Positions 31,645 to 41,879 of a stretch of 64,000 bases of DNA are shown piece after piece; within the stretch, counting starts at the first letter, position 1, and the number at the start of each line of letters is the position of its first letter. The translations under genes were made by a program, and so were the position numbers. The stretch comes from Hepsetus odoe (taxonomy: Eukaryota > Chordata > Actinopteri > Characiformes > Hepsetidae), in NCBI GenBank assembly GCA_017165825.1, contig CM029368.1, positions 2,577,870 to 2,641,869 of the forward strand. Reading direction: 5' to 3'. The notes beneath the pieces are model-generated. The model was given only the letters and a program-made list of their open reading frames with translations, made no database searches and was not told the origin of the DNA.

Positions 31645-31822
31645 GAGTGGTCTAGTGAAATGACACTTGCCTATGGACTAAGGGGTCCCACCTAAAACAC
31701 CACCACTTTTGGGTTCCTAAGCAAGAACCCCAACCTATGTTACTCCAGTTGGGTGGTCCCTGTTATTAGGAAATGGAAGTCGCTCTGGATAAAGCCGTCT
31801 TCTAAATGCTGACATTTAAATT
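31645..31822 (+). mobile_element. SINE-B, diverged
   Basis: 'gggagtggtctagtgaaatg', 'gggttcctaagcaagaaccc' and 'ggaagtcgctctggataaag' are recognisable. The B box is lost. Confidence 0.65.
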
Positions 31823-32399
31823 TTCCACCGACCGGGAACTGGTTCTTGAACCATTCAGGATCCTCTGCACCCTTGGAGAACCAGGGCACCTAGCTGTATT
31901 CAAGGATGTCATTAAAAGAGGAGGGGCTTCACAATGGAAATAAACAAGGAGAAGGACACACCCACTAATGATGTCGTGGTACTGGCTTGAGAAATGAATT
32001 TTTTGCTTCCGAACCAACTTTTCAGAACTTTTTTTTGGTCAAAGTGCTACAGAAAGTTTCAGGTCCAGTGTCCGGAGCTGGTTCCCTGTCGGTGGAAAGA
32101 GATACGAAGTGTACCCGCATTGAAAGTAGTGCTGTGAAGAGTTTACAATTAAATATATCACATCAACACAATTTCTACTGACTCAACATTGTTTTGATGT
32201 CACAGAAACCGAACTCAATGCATCACTTAATTCAGCGCAGCTCAGTCCTGTCCTTGGTTGAGCACGTTTCAAGGGGAATCCCACATGGGTTGCCAAATTT
32301 AATCAAGAATAAAAGATTAAGACCATTCAGAGTGAATGAGAAGCCCACAGCGATGGTGAACGGAACCAAACCATCTGAAGCTCCCTCACTCTCTCACTC

Positions 32400-32650
32400 A
32401 CTCATCTTCTGAGCCACTTGTCCTGATTAGAGTGCTGCTGGAGCCTATCCCAGCTCTCACATGGTGAAAGCACCCTGGACAGGTTGCCAGTCCATCACAG
32501 GGCAGACACTCAAACACATTCACCCACACCTTGGGGGCAATTTAGCACCTCCAAACCACATGACCTGCAGAAAGTACCCAGACCGTCCTGCTGGGAATCA
32601 AATCCTGGACCCTTCTCGCTGTGAGGCGACAGTGCTTCACACTGCACCAA
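32400..32650. mobile_element. Fish interspersed repeat (LINE-tail type), fragment
   Basis: 'gctggagcctatcccagctc', 'ccagtccatcacagggcaga' and 'ctgggaatcaaatcctggac' mark a repeat whose short relatives also occur near 43.4, 51.9 and 56.1 kb. Confidence 0.55.
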
Positions 32651-32654
32651 ATAA

Positions 32655-34570
32655 GCACCCAAATCTAGCTCATGTTCACCGTCACCATCCCGTGAATGCA
32701 TGTGTAGATTCACTGCTGGCAATCGCTCTATTTGTAGGCACGTGATTCCATTCACCACCACTGTGAAGAAATCAGACCCCATTTCACCCCAAACCCACCG
32801 CGGAAAAGCTTCTCAGCCAATGAAATGTGCAGGAACTGAGTGGGATTCCCCTTTAGGTTATTGCAAAGTGTAGGATTTTGTGGAACGGAAGGCAAAGCTC
32901 ATGCTACAAAGTCAGACTGCTCACCCACTTCTGCTCCACCAGGATCTGAATAAAGGAACAGCCGTGCATGAGTGCGTCTAAGCTGTACTGACAGTAAGGT
33001 TGGGTCATAGTTTGTGGTGTAATACCCAAACAAAGCTTCATTTGGGCCTGTGTTTAGAAAGAGCTGTTAAATCCCCTCCTCTAAACAGAGAAGTGTGGTT
33101 ACGCGGCCTCTCCGGGATTGAAAAAAATAAACGCTCCCCCAGGAGGAGCTTTCCCAGAGACGTCGCAGTAACCCCAGTTCAAGCAAATAAGACGTAGTTA
33201 AGAAATACATTCAGAAATCTTCGTAAAGAGACAGACACGTCTAGTAGTTTACCGCAGCAGAACACTCAAGCCTGCAAACCCAATAAAATAAGGCAACTGA
33301 CTTCACGAGCCCTCATGAAAAGATCCCAAGGCGGAATTCAGCAATGGCCGTAAGCCAGCCGCCCAAAACGCTCTTCAAAAAATAAAGATCTCAAGCACTT
33401 TGCCCATCGCTTTAAGCATCTCTCTTAAAGGTCCACCAGGCTTCTCAGACAGGCCCCGCATCTGTCATCTGGATGGAGCAAAATAAGGACCGTCTGCGGC
33501 CAAATTTTAAAGTGATCTGCTTTCGATGAGCAAAATGCAAAAAAATCATAATCCGACATTTTCCAGCAGCTACATAAAAACTCACATTTCTGTCCATCAG
33601 AGAGAAGAAAAGCAGTCAGTCTGCAAGGGGCCACATGGCCGTAAAGCTCAAAAATACTATATAACCTTTTATATTCATATAACAACACTAAAATGTCCTC
33701 AAACGGGCCAAAACCTCGCTCCGGCCCTGCCCGCCGGCGTCCCATGTGTGCCAGGATCATCCTCCAGCAGCCCGGCCGGTGTCACCCAGCAACACCCTTC
33801 AAACCTGACATACATATAACATTCAGTCAAAGCAGCAGAACCTCCTTTCAAAGGTTTGGGGGACACTTTGCCACCCGGTTTTAGGTTTAGTTGGCATTAA
33901 GCAGATGTGTGCCAGTGTTCTGGGCACACGATCCTCCGACATTCAGCTTCATATTTAGTGCCTTTCTTGCAGATTAAGGATAGAAAGTGATTTTTTTCCT
34001 GAAAATGTCCTGAAAAGCACCAACGGAACTGTTGAAACACCTGAAACGTGAAACACCTGAGTGCTGATGTCCCAAGGAGAGGAGATTCCTCCAAAGGTAG
34101 CACTTTTGTCAGATTTTCTTTCAGAAAATAGAACAGATTTTAAGACCCAGTTTGTTCATTTGCATTTAAACCATTTCTGAAAAGTGTCCCCAAACTTTTG
34201 GCAGGTTTACATGTGGGTTTTCTAAGTGAAAACAAGTTCACATCCTCCACTGCAGCACTTCTTTTGGTCTACAGCCCCCTTGTGGACAATAAGGACCCCT
34301 GCATGTCCCCTTCACCCTCCTCCCCAATTAAAATAAAATAAAAATGACACAATATTACATTTGCTTGTAAAAAAAAAAAGTTAATTACCCCTAATTATCC
34401 CCCCACTCACCCCTAAACATATTTAAATATATTCATATTAATACACATTATTAGTTACATTAATATTAAACAGCATTTAATGTTTTAAGAATTTCATCGA
34501 TAATAAATGTCAAATTTTAGTGTCTTCTTGTACAAATTTTATATGATTTTGGCCTGTACTAAAGTTATGA
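32655..34570. other. Spacer / possible distal rims3 3' UTR, no feature recognised
   Basis: Unique-looking sequence. The 111-codon minus frame at 33425-33760 shows no recognisable domain. Confidence 0.4.
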
Positions 34571-34576
34571 CACTGA

Positions 34577-34605
34577 TATATCTATCTATCTATCTATCTA
34601 TCTAT
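34577..34605. repeat. (ATCT)n microsatellite
   Basis: Seven TCTA-type units directly before a SINE-A. Confidence 0.9.
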
Positions 34606-34617
34606 TAATTTATATTA

Positions 34618-34853
34618 TTGTTGGGGCAGAAGTGGTCTAGCGTCTAGTGGACGAGGCCCCAGGATCAGAAGGTTGAAGGTCATGGGTTCTGGGAATCCCA
34701 GACCAGTAGGTTGCCCTGAGGTACCCATGAGCGAGGTACCGTCCCCATCGCTGCTCCCCAGTTGCTTTAAATAGCCGCCCTCTGCTGCACGGCATGTGTG
34801 GGTGAAAAGCAGATGTTTCACGGTGACAAAATAGTCACTTTCACTTTATATCA
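34618..34853 (+). mobile_element. SINE-A, near full length
   Basis: 'ggggcagaagtggtctagcg', 'cccagaccagtaggttgccc', 'gctgctccccagttgcttta' and the end 'agtcactttcactttata'. Confidence 0.8.
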
Positions 34854-35145
34854 GTATCATAACTTCTGCGCAGGTCAAATATTTAACCTTCACAGTTTGT
34901 TAAACTGAACCCAAGTGGTGCACTCAAATGTGTGTGTCCCAGTAGAGGATGTGGACTTGAATCAGCAAAACCCGACATTTTTGTGCACGCCTGCAGCTCC
35001 AGTCCAGCTCTGTGTTTTCTCAAAGCCTGCCAGTTGAAACTGGCTGATAAGGTTGGTGTGGTTTGGCTTTAACAGCCCAACCAAGCCTGAGCTGGACATG
35101 GTCCCAAAACCGGCCTGCTGAGTTCCAGTTGGACAACTTTCCCCA

Positions 35146-35157
35146 CATTTTATTGTC
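35146..35157 (-). terminator. Candidate poly(A) signal for rims3
   Basis: The plus strand cattttattgtcc reads AATAAA on the minus strand. It would give a rims3 3' UTR of about 6.5 kb, the order of size I recall for mammalian RIMS3. Confidence 0.4.
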
Positions 35158-35159
35158 CT

Positions 35160-36590
35160 GTTAAATCACAGCGTCCATCGGCGGGACCTTTCTCACGGCA
35201 GAGGCACGCAGAGACGGAGCCCGTGCGACCGTCGGCCTAAACTTTGAACGTAGCCCGCGCGAGCCGCCCGCCCGACCTGAAAAAATGAACGAAATGAGTA
35301 GGATACAAACGTTCATGCGTTCGTTTTTCAGCTCGTCCCTTTCTGCAAACCTGCAAGACCAGCGAGATTGTGCAACTACTCCATTGACACAGAAGAGACA
35401 CGTACAATCTCAAGTTTACATTAAAAATCACATGGAAAAATATCGATATCTATTCGTTTTTTCATACAGTTCACCAAGGACAGAACATTCAGCCGTGTAT
35501 ACATGTTTGTAGGTTTGTACAGTCAGACAGTCTCCGGGATTCGTAACACTCATCACTTCATTTCGCTACTTCTCTGCGTCCACAGACTAGTGGCCAGCGA
35601 TCAGGAAGGCGCCGCTCGACCGAGATGTGAACAAATCCAGAAAAAAAGATTCTTTTTCCTCGTTCTCGGAGGTTCTCAACACAGAAAAGGAGCATTCGGG
35701 GCTGTACAGGCATTGGATATTCGATATTCGAAGCAAAAGATCGTCAGAAATATATACGTTCGGGGTCGTTTCCATTCTCGTGTAACTTTTTGCAGGAGAA
35801 AAGGCCAAAGCTTCCAGGTCGAGGGGGGAAAGGAAGGCGCAAAGAAAGCAGTAAAGAAAGTCTCCAACAGTGCACCTGTCCTCAGCATGGTCCGTGGAGT
35901 GGACGCTTCCTCAGGGTCCAGATCGTCCGAGGTGTAGGTTGGTTCAAACAATCCCAGGAACGTCTGGGACGTTCTGAAGCAGGGATCACCCGCGCTTTGC
36001 TCAGCTTGGCCTTCAAGAAATTACGAAGCGAGAAACAAGTGCAAATGAAATGTGCAAAGGTCCAGTGCATCGGGCCTGTGGTCCCAGTTCAACACAGATA
36101 TGTCCTACGATCAAATGTCCAATCAAAAGAGAGGTCAACAAAAACTTCGCAAAGCCTGAAAGAGCCTAAAGGGCATCTCCACGCCAACTCAGCCTGGAAG
36201 GAAGCACCTCAACTTCCAATTCATTCAGGCGGTCACTGAAAATGACAAAGTGAAGATAATTCACTATCAAAACGTCTCTCTTGGCGTCACTTTTTGACGA
36301 ACCGGCTTCAAATCTGTTTCAATTACAGAATGACTGAACTCAGTAAATACATTTCAATTCAAGGCAGAATTCAGGAATTATCATTAGCCAATAAAACTCC
36401 CCTGAAATCGCTTTAATGAAATGAAATGAAATTAAACGTCAAGCAAATTTTCAATGCTACTCTTTAAAGACAGACAGTGTCTCTGAAGTTCAGGGAACTT
36501 AATGAAGAAATTAGTTTTTTTTACTTGTAATAGCTCCAAATGTGAATTAATTTAATATCTATATATATATTAATAAATTATATTGATTTT
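35160..36590 (-). other. Probable rims3 3' UTR, unique part
   Basis: This is repeat-free sequence with a small CpG-rich patch at 35205-35280. Frames of 144 and 149 (plus) and 91 (minus) codons overlap here with no recognisable domain, so I treat it as non-coding. Confidence 0.4.
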
Positions 36591-36595
36591 AGGCC

Positions 36596-37010
36596 GGTGT
36601 GGAAAAATGCTGTAAACAGAACGCTTTCAGAAATATCAATAATGATTGTTTATTTTGATCAATTTACAAAATGCAAAGTGAGCGAACAAAAGAAAAATCT
36701 AAATTAGATCAATATCTGGTGTTACCACCTTTTGCCTTCAAAGCAGCATCAGTTCTTCTAGGTACACTTGCACACAGTCAGGGATTCTGTAGGATTATAG
36801 TCGGTGTCTGATCAACCAGTTTTACCAAACAGGTACCGATGATCATCAATGTCACACGGAGGAGAAACACAGTCATGTTTGGAACGACCGACCAGCCGAG
36901 TTCCTTCAAAAACTGTGTGCAAGAGTACCTAGAAGAACTGATGCTGTTTTGAAGGCAAAGGGTGGCCAAACCAATTATTGATTTGATTTAGATTTTTCTT
37001 TTGTATATAT
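36596..37010. mobile_element. Fold-back Tc1-type MITE, second copy (ends lost)
   Basis: It is nearly identical to 11953-12488 across the core, including the same 63-codon antisense frame with few changes and the same long inverted arms. The outermost terminal bases are missing on both sides. Confidence 0.8.
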
Positions 37011-37380
37011 ATATTTTATAATCTTTGCATAAATTAAAAATAGGATTGATTTTAAAATGGAAACTGATGATGTGGCTTCCAGGCGGGTTGGTGTGGATTT
37101 GCCTTGAAGGAAATTAATCGCAGCCGGCGGCAAATCATTTGTTGAGAAATCTCAGTTTTGCTGCCCCAAAACCCCATCTTTGGCAAGAAATGCAGAAGGG
37201 AAGCCAATTTAAGTCGCCTTCCATGATGTGCTGCTCGACAGGGTGAACAATCCTGCAGGAGCAGCCATTTTTTAAATATATCAACACAAACCGATCATGC
37301 GATGCAAACGAGAAAAGAACAGGCTTTGGACGGTTCAGCTCCCTTTTCTGAAGTCTTAAATGCAAAGCAGTAAGTGAACA

Positions 37381-37537
37381 GTGCTCTCGAGCAAGGTACC
37401 GTCCCCATCACTGCTCCCCGGTTGCTGGATATGGCTGCCCCCTGCTGGACGGTGTGGGTGGGTTCAGTTCAGAGATTTAGTTTTGGCTCCCTGTGTGCTG
37501 TTCACAAGGACAAATTGTCAGTTTCACTTTAGTGCAT
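37381..37537 (+). mobile_element. SINE-A, 5'-truncated
   Basis: 'gagcaaggtaccgtccccat', 'gctccccggttgctggatat' and the end 'gtcagtttcacttta'. Confidence 0.75.
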
Positions 37538-37539
37538 GA

Positions 37540-39170
37540 GCACTTTGGCAAAGTGGCAGCCAATCAAACGTGTGGTTTTTAAGCTGCAAAGACGAAGTGA
37601 AATGGTGAGGAAGAAATCAATCTGTCTAGATCTTTGTGATGGTTAGAGAGTTATACTTGATAGATAACCCTCTTGTCCATCATGATTTATGGAGGGGGGA
37701 GGGTCCATTTTCAGTAGAATGGGACGGAGATGTAAGACGTGAGCTCTTCCGTCATGAAAGCAGGCGTCGTCGGAAAAGGTCTCCGCTCTGCTCTCAGCCC
37801 AGAGATCCTCCATCCACTCAGAAGGTTGATCCAAAAAGAGAAGCATCGTCTCTGGTAAAGAGTCTGTGGTGCCGCAGCTCGGCCGAAGCAGACATTTGGA
37901 TCCCTTTCGCAGAATCCCAAAATATTCAAGCAACTAAAACAAAGCAGCCCTCATGCTGAGAAGGTCCATCATCCTGGAGGTCACTCTAGAAGTGGTCCAG
38001 GTGAGGGTAGTCTACATTCAAAGCCTCAATGCACCCCAACAAGTGTCTGAATTCACCTGATGGTTTCCAGATGAAAACATAAGCAACCTCGACCTCGGTG
38101 GCGAGTTCGTTCAGTTGGGTACCCGACGTCCAGATTCAGACAGACTTTTGTTGGAACCGAATTTCTGGCTTCTTATAGGATTTTCTCAATCGAGCAAACT
38201 TCTAAAAGAAAGAAACACTCAGTATGGAGGTTTTACCACACTTTTGGAATGAAATCAGGGTTCCTCTTGCTGAGTTACGGTGCTTTATGTTCTCATTTCC
38301 TTACCATGAGGTCCACTGATGATCTAAATAAAAAATAGCCATAACTAATATTTATGCAGCAATTTCTGAGCCTTTTCGGTCCATTAGACTGGAAACCATC
38401 AGCCTGAATGACATACAACATTAATATAACATCTAAAGAGGAGCAAAATATGGTTTTCAATGATAGGGGTCCTTTAAAGTGTCCAGGACCTAAACCGTGC
38501 ATCCAGCCAGGATTTCTAAACTTCCTAAAAGGAAGCATCCCTGCTCTAACAGCCTTGAAGAAGCATCATGTTTCATGTGGAAACACAGTGTAATCAAGCA
38601 ACTTCAACTGCTCTTCCTCCAGTGTGGCTTCCTTTGGGTTTGCTTGTTGCAGTTCATCTTCTTGTTCACGGCGAAGCTCTTGAGCAGGTCCAGCGGTTCA
38701 GATCCAAAAGCTGGTGGAGAAAAAAGCAAGGACCTCCACCAAATCTGATCTTTCCAACGGCAGTGAGTCCACTGTCCAGTCCTTCAGATCTAGACCAGCT
38801 GCTTGTTTGGTTCTTCAGATGGTTCCTCCCTTTACAGGAGGGTTCAACACACCTTCATCATGTCTCCACTCTTGTCGATCCAAAACCAAAGCTGACAACA
38901 TTAGCAAAATAAAAAAAAAAAAACCAAACAAACCAAAAAAAAAACATCTAGATCCTCTATATATATTAAAGGCAAGCTTAAAACAGCACTTTACATTTTC
39001 TCTTTTCAACAAGGGCTGTGAGTAAACGTGCAGAATGCAGTCAATAAATACGTAAACACAAATATAATCTAGATATATATTAATCTCCTCTGTTTCATAT
39101 TTTTATGCTACTGTATATAAGTTATGTGCATTGAAATAGACCTGACCGCTGAGTTTGAGCCCTGCCTTTC
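37540..39170 (-). other. Probable rims3 3' UTR, no feature recognised
   Basis: Unique-looking sequence with A-rich patches near 38909-38945. Frames of 107-114 codons show no known domain. Confidence 0.35.
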
Positions 39171-39172
39171 AG

Positions 39173-39174
<2 letters not shown>

Positions 39175-39228
<54 letters not shown>
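39175..39228. repeat. (GT)27 microsatellite
   Basis: A perfect run in the probable rims3 3' UTR (it reads as (CA)n in the transcript). Confidence 0.95.
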
Positions 39229-39229
<1 letters not shown>

Positions 39230-39237
39230 GTGTATTA

Positions 39238-39350
39238 ATAGTCACCTCCAGAATCATTGGCACCCTTGATATTAATGAAGAAACCTGCTTTTTGTTAAAA
39301 CAGCAGATACGAGGAGGAAGAAGCTCATCTTCGATGAACGATGAATAAAG
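39238..39350 (+). repeat. DNA-transposon end fragment
   Basis: 'tcacctccagaatcattggc acccttgatattaatgaa' resembles the common terminus of a fish Tc1-type element. Only one end is seen. Confidence 0.4.
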
Positions 39351-39757
39351 TTTGAGCTTAAACGCTCCAGGTCATTGGTCCTGTTCCTGATGACCCAACA
39401 AGGCGCCCAATTTGTTCAACCTGGTTCCTCTGGAGGAATGTGCAGAACATGGGGACACCAGGGGCTTCCCTAAAGAACCTTTCAGAGAATGGTCCTCAGA
39501 ACAAAGGGAAGAACTTTAAGAGGAACCTTTCAGAAGGAACTTCTAACAGAACAACTTCAGGAAATGAGATGTTTTAAAGGCAGAAGGTCCCATTTCCTGC
39601 ATTTTTTGTGGGTTCTATTTTGTACCCTGAGATCCACGGATGACTTGAACCAAAAAGAGTCACGATTTATGTTTACAAGGCCATTTTTTAGCCTTTAGAA
39701 TTGGTTTGAATGGGCGGGGCTTAAATGCAGTAAGTTCGTTTCAATTAGCTGCTGATC

Positions 39758-40025
39758 ACGGGGCAGAGGTGGCCTAGTGGTTAGGGAGTTGCCCCGCATC
39801 GAAAGATTGTGGGTTCGATTCCCTCAAAAAAAAGTAGGTTGCCCTGAGGTACCCCTGAGCAAGGTACCGTCCCCATCACTGCTCCCCAGGCGCTTTCAAT
39901 AGCTGCCCACTGCTGCACGGTGTTTGTGTGCATGGGTTAAAAGCAGAGGTCCAATTTTGTTGTGGTTCATGGTGTGCAGTGCTGTGACCTCGCAATGACA
40001 AGGGTTGTCACTTTCACTTTCATCT
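39758..40025 (+). mobile_element. SINE-A, full length
   Basis: It has an A box (tggcctagtggttagggag), a B box (gggttcgattccc), the body and the complete tail 'cctcgcaatgacaagggttg' tcactttcacttt. Best reference copy in the window, with those at 47935 and 52798. Confidence 0.85.
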
Positions 40026-40749
40026 TCTGTCCTTAAAAACTGACAAACGTGATTTCATTTCCTCATCACGGAGACAAGCTAAAGGACCAACCGAACAATT
40101 GTAGTCCAGGTTCTAAAAGCTTAAGAGACATTAAAAGGAAAAATCCTCCCGTTTTTGCAAAACCAAAACTAAAACAAGGACCAATACGCTAAATTCCCAA
40201 AAGAAGAAAGGCGTTTCTAATTGGATACATTTCCGTCGTCATGAGTTGGAGTGGTGTTTGTGATCTTCCAACCTCAGTTTGCATGGCTGCAATCAAACCC
40301 TCCCAGCAACGTCCCGACACTGCGGCCTTCCCGGAAGAGCAGAGGCGGCAAAGGGGGCCAAACTCCTCAATTAATCCCCATGCGAGTGTCCAGATACTTT
40401 TGGACAGCCTCACGTTGGGTTACTGATACAATCAAGGGTGTTAATCATTCTGGACGCGACCGTGTCTAGAGTCGATGAATTCGATTTTTTTTCTTTGTAT
40501 TATTTTTTGCATCTCACCTAAGTCACTGACTCTGCTACATATTCATTTCTACAGAAACTACAGACAGTAAGAATTGCTTTGGTTTTAAAAAATAAACTTT
40601 TATCAGGTTTGGCATAGAGAGTTCAGGAAAGAAACGAAATCAAGTGGTGTTTGGAAGGAGACGGGTTTAAAAGGGAAACTTCGATTCCTTTCTGCTCTTT
40701 AGGAGGAGAACATGAGTGCTACATCTTCTCAGGACTAGTCTCCAATGCC

Positions 40750-40751
<2 letters not shown>

Positions 40752-40790
<39 letters not shown>
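40752..40790. repeat. (TG)n microsatellite
   Basis: About 19 units. Confidence 0.95.
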
Positions 40791-40793
<3 letters not shown>

Positions 40794-40914
40794 TGTGACT
40801 GATAAACGAAGCTGTCTTGCTTCTCTGCAGACTTTTTGCATGTTTTTGCTGGTAAAAATGAAACACCTCCCATTTTCTGGATGTCAGGGGTAGTTCTCCG
40901 GCTGAGGGTGAAGA

Positions 40915-41536
40915 TACACTAATGTTCAAATGTTTGGAACCAATCAAAATCAATTTGTAGATAATATGCAGATATATTTTTAGCATTTAATGAGCCGGAC
41001 GAATAAAATAAAATCAATTAAGAGCAAATGTCTAACAAATGAATGTCTAAATGGCTCTGAAAATAATAGAAATTATTCACGTCTAAAGTAATTATATCAG
41101 TTCATTTCTACAAAAATAAAATCATCATTTCCGCTAAAAATAATAAAGCGATATTAAATACAACTATTCTTATAATGCATTTCTAAAATCATATCAAATA
41201 AAACGATTATCATGATGAATTTCTAACCTAAATTCTCTAAAAATTTAAATGAGAAAAATAAATTAATAAAAATAAATATATATGTATATATTTATATCTA
41301 TATATATATAGTCCTAAAAAATAAAATCAAGCTGTAATAAATGCTATATATTTCCCTCGTGTTTATTTGGTATCTACTAAAATTATTCTTTTAAAATTCA
41401 TTGTCATGTGATTAATTTTTCCTGATTTTTGATGAAATATTAACTATCTAATGTTTGAAATGTTACTTTTTAAATACTTAAAATAACAGTAATTATTAAT
41501 ATGAAGAGTGATTCCAAACTTTTGGACGGTAGTGTA
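40915..41536. mobile_element. AT-rich MITE with ~25-bp TIRs (TA target)
   Basis: The left end tacactaatgttcaaatgtt tggaa and the reverse of the right end tacactaccgtccaaaagt ttggaa match at most positions. TA at each outer end fits a Tc1/mariner target duplication. The interior is AT-rich with no frame. It lies 130 bases downstream of the rims3 stop codon, so it is probably in the 3' UTR. Confidence 0.7.
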
Positions 41537-41666
41537 CAGCAGGAGGTGTGTGTGCTTCCAGGGGTTGAGGGTGTGAGAGAGTGTATTTGAGAGGGAGAGA
41601 AAGAGAAGAACATGGACAGGTGGAGGGGAGACTTGGAGGACGTCCTGGCTGGTGCCAGTGTGGACT

Positions 41667-41879
41667 CTAGGTGCAGGACGGGCTGGTGGCGCTCTCCAGA
41701 GAGGACTGCGAGAGGCGTCTGGTCAGCGGGCCGATGCTCGGGTCAGCCAGGGAGGAGGTGGGGAAGAGCTTGTACCAGCCGCTGACCATGGACGACAGGT
41801 CCAGCTCGTCCAGGAGGATCTGGGCCATGCCCATGAAACACTTGCTGTCCATGCGTCCATAGTCACCCCATATGATCAC
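41667..41879 (-). CDS. rims3: rims3 last coding exon
   Basis: The exon has 213 nt: VIIWGDYGRMDSKCFMGMAQ, ILLDELDLSSMVSGWYKLFP, TSSLADPSIGPLTRRLSQSS and LESATSPSCT, then a stop. The acceptor is CCTGTAG at 41880-41881. The exon begins at the GTG (Val) and not at an initiator. Confidence 0.95.
   Translation of the reverse strand: MIIWGDYGRMDSKCFMGMAQILLDELDLSSMVSGWYKLFPTSSLADPSIGPLTRRLSQSSLESATSPSCT

Noticed and set aside
35503..36239. Overlapping 144- and 149-codon plus frames and a 91-codon minus frame
   Set aside because: No known domain; the position fits the probable rims3 3' UTR. Kept as non-coding.
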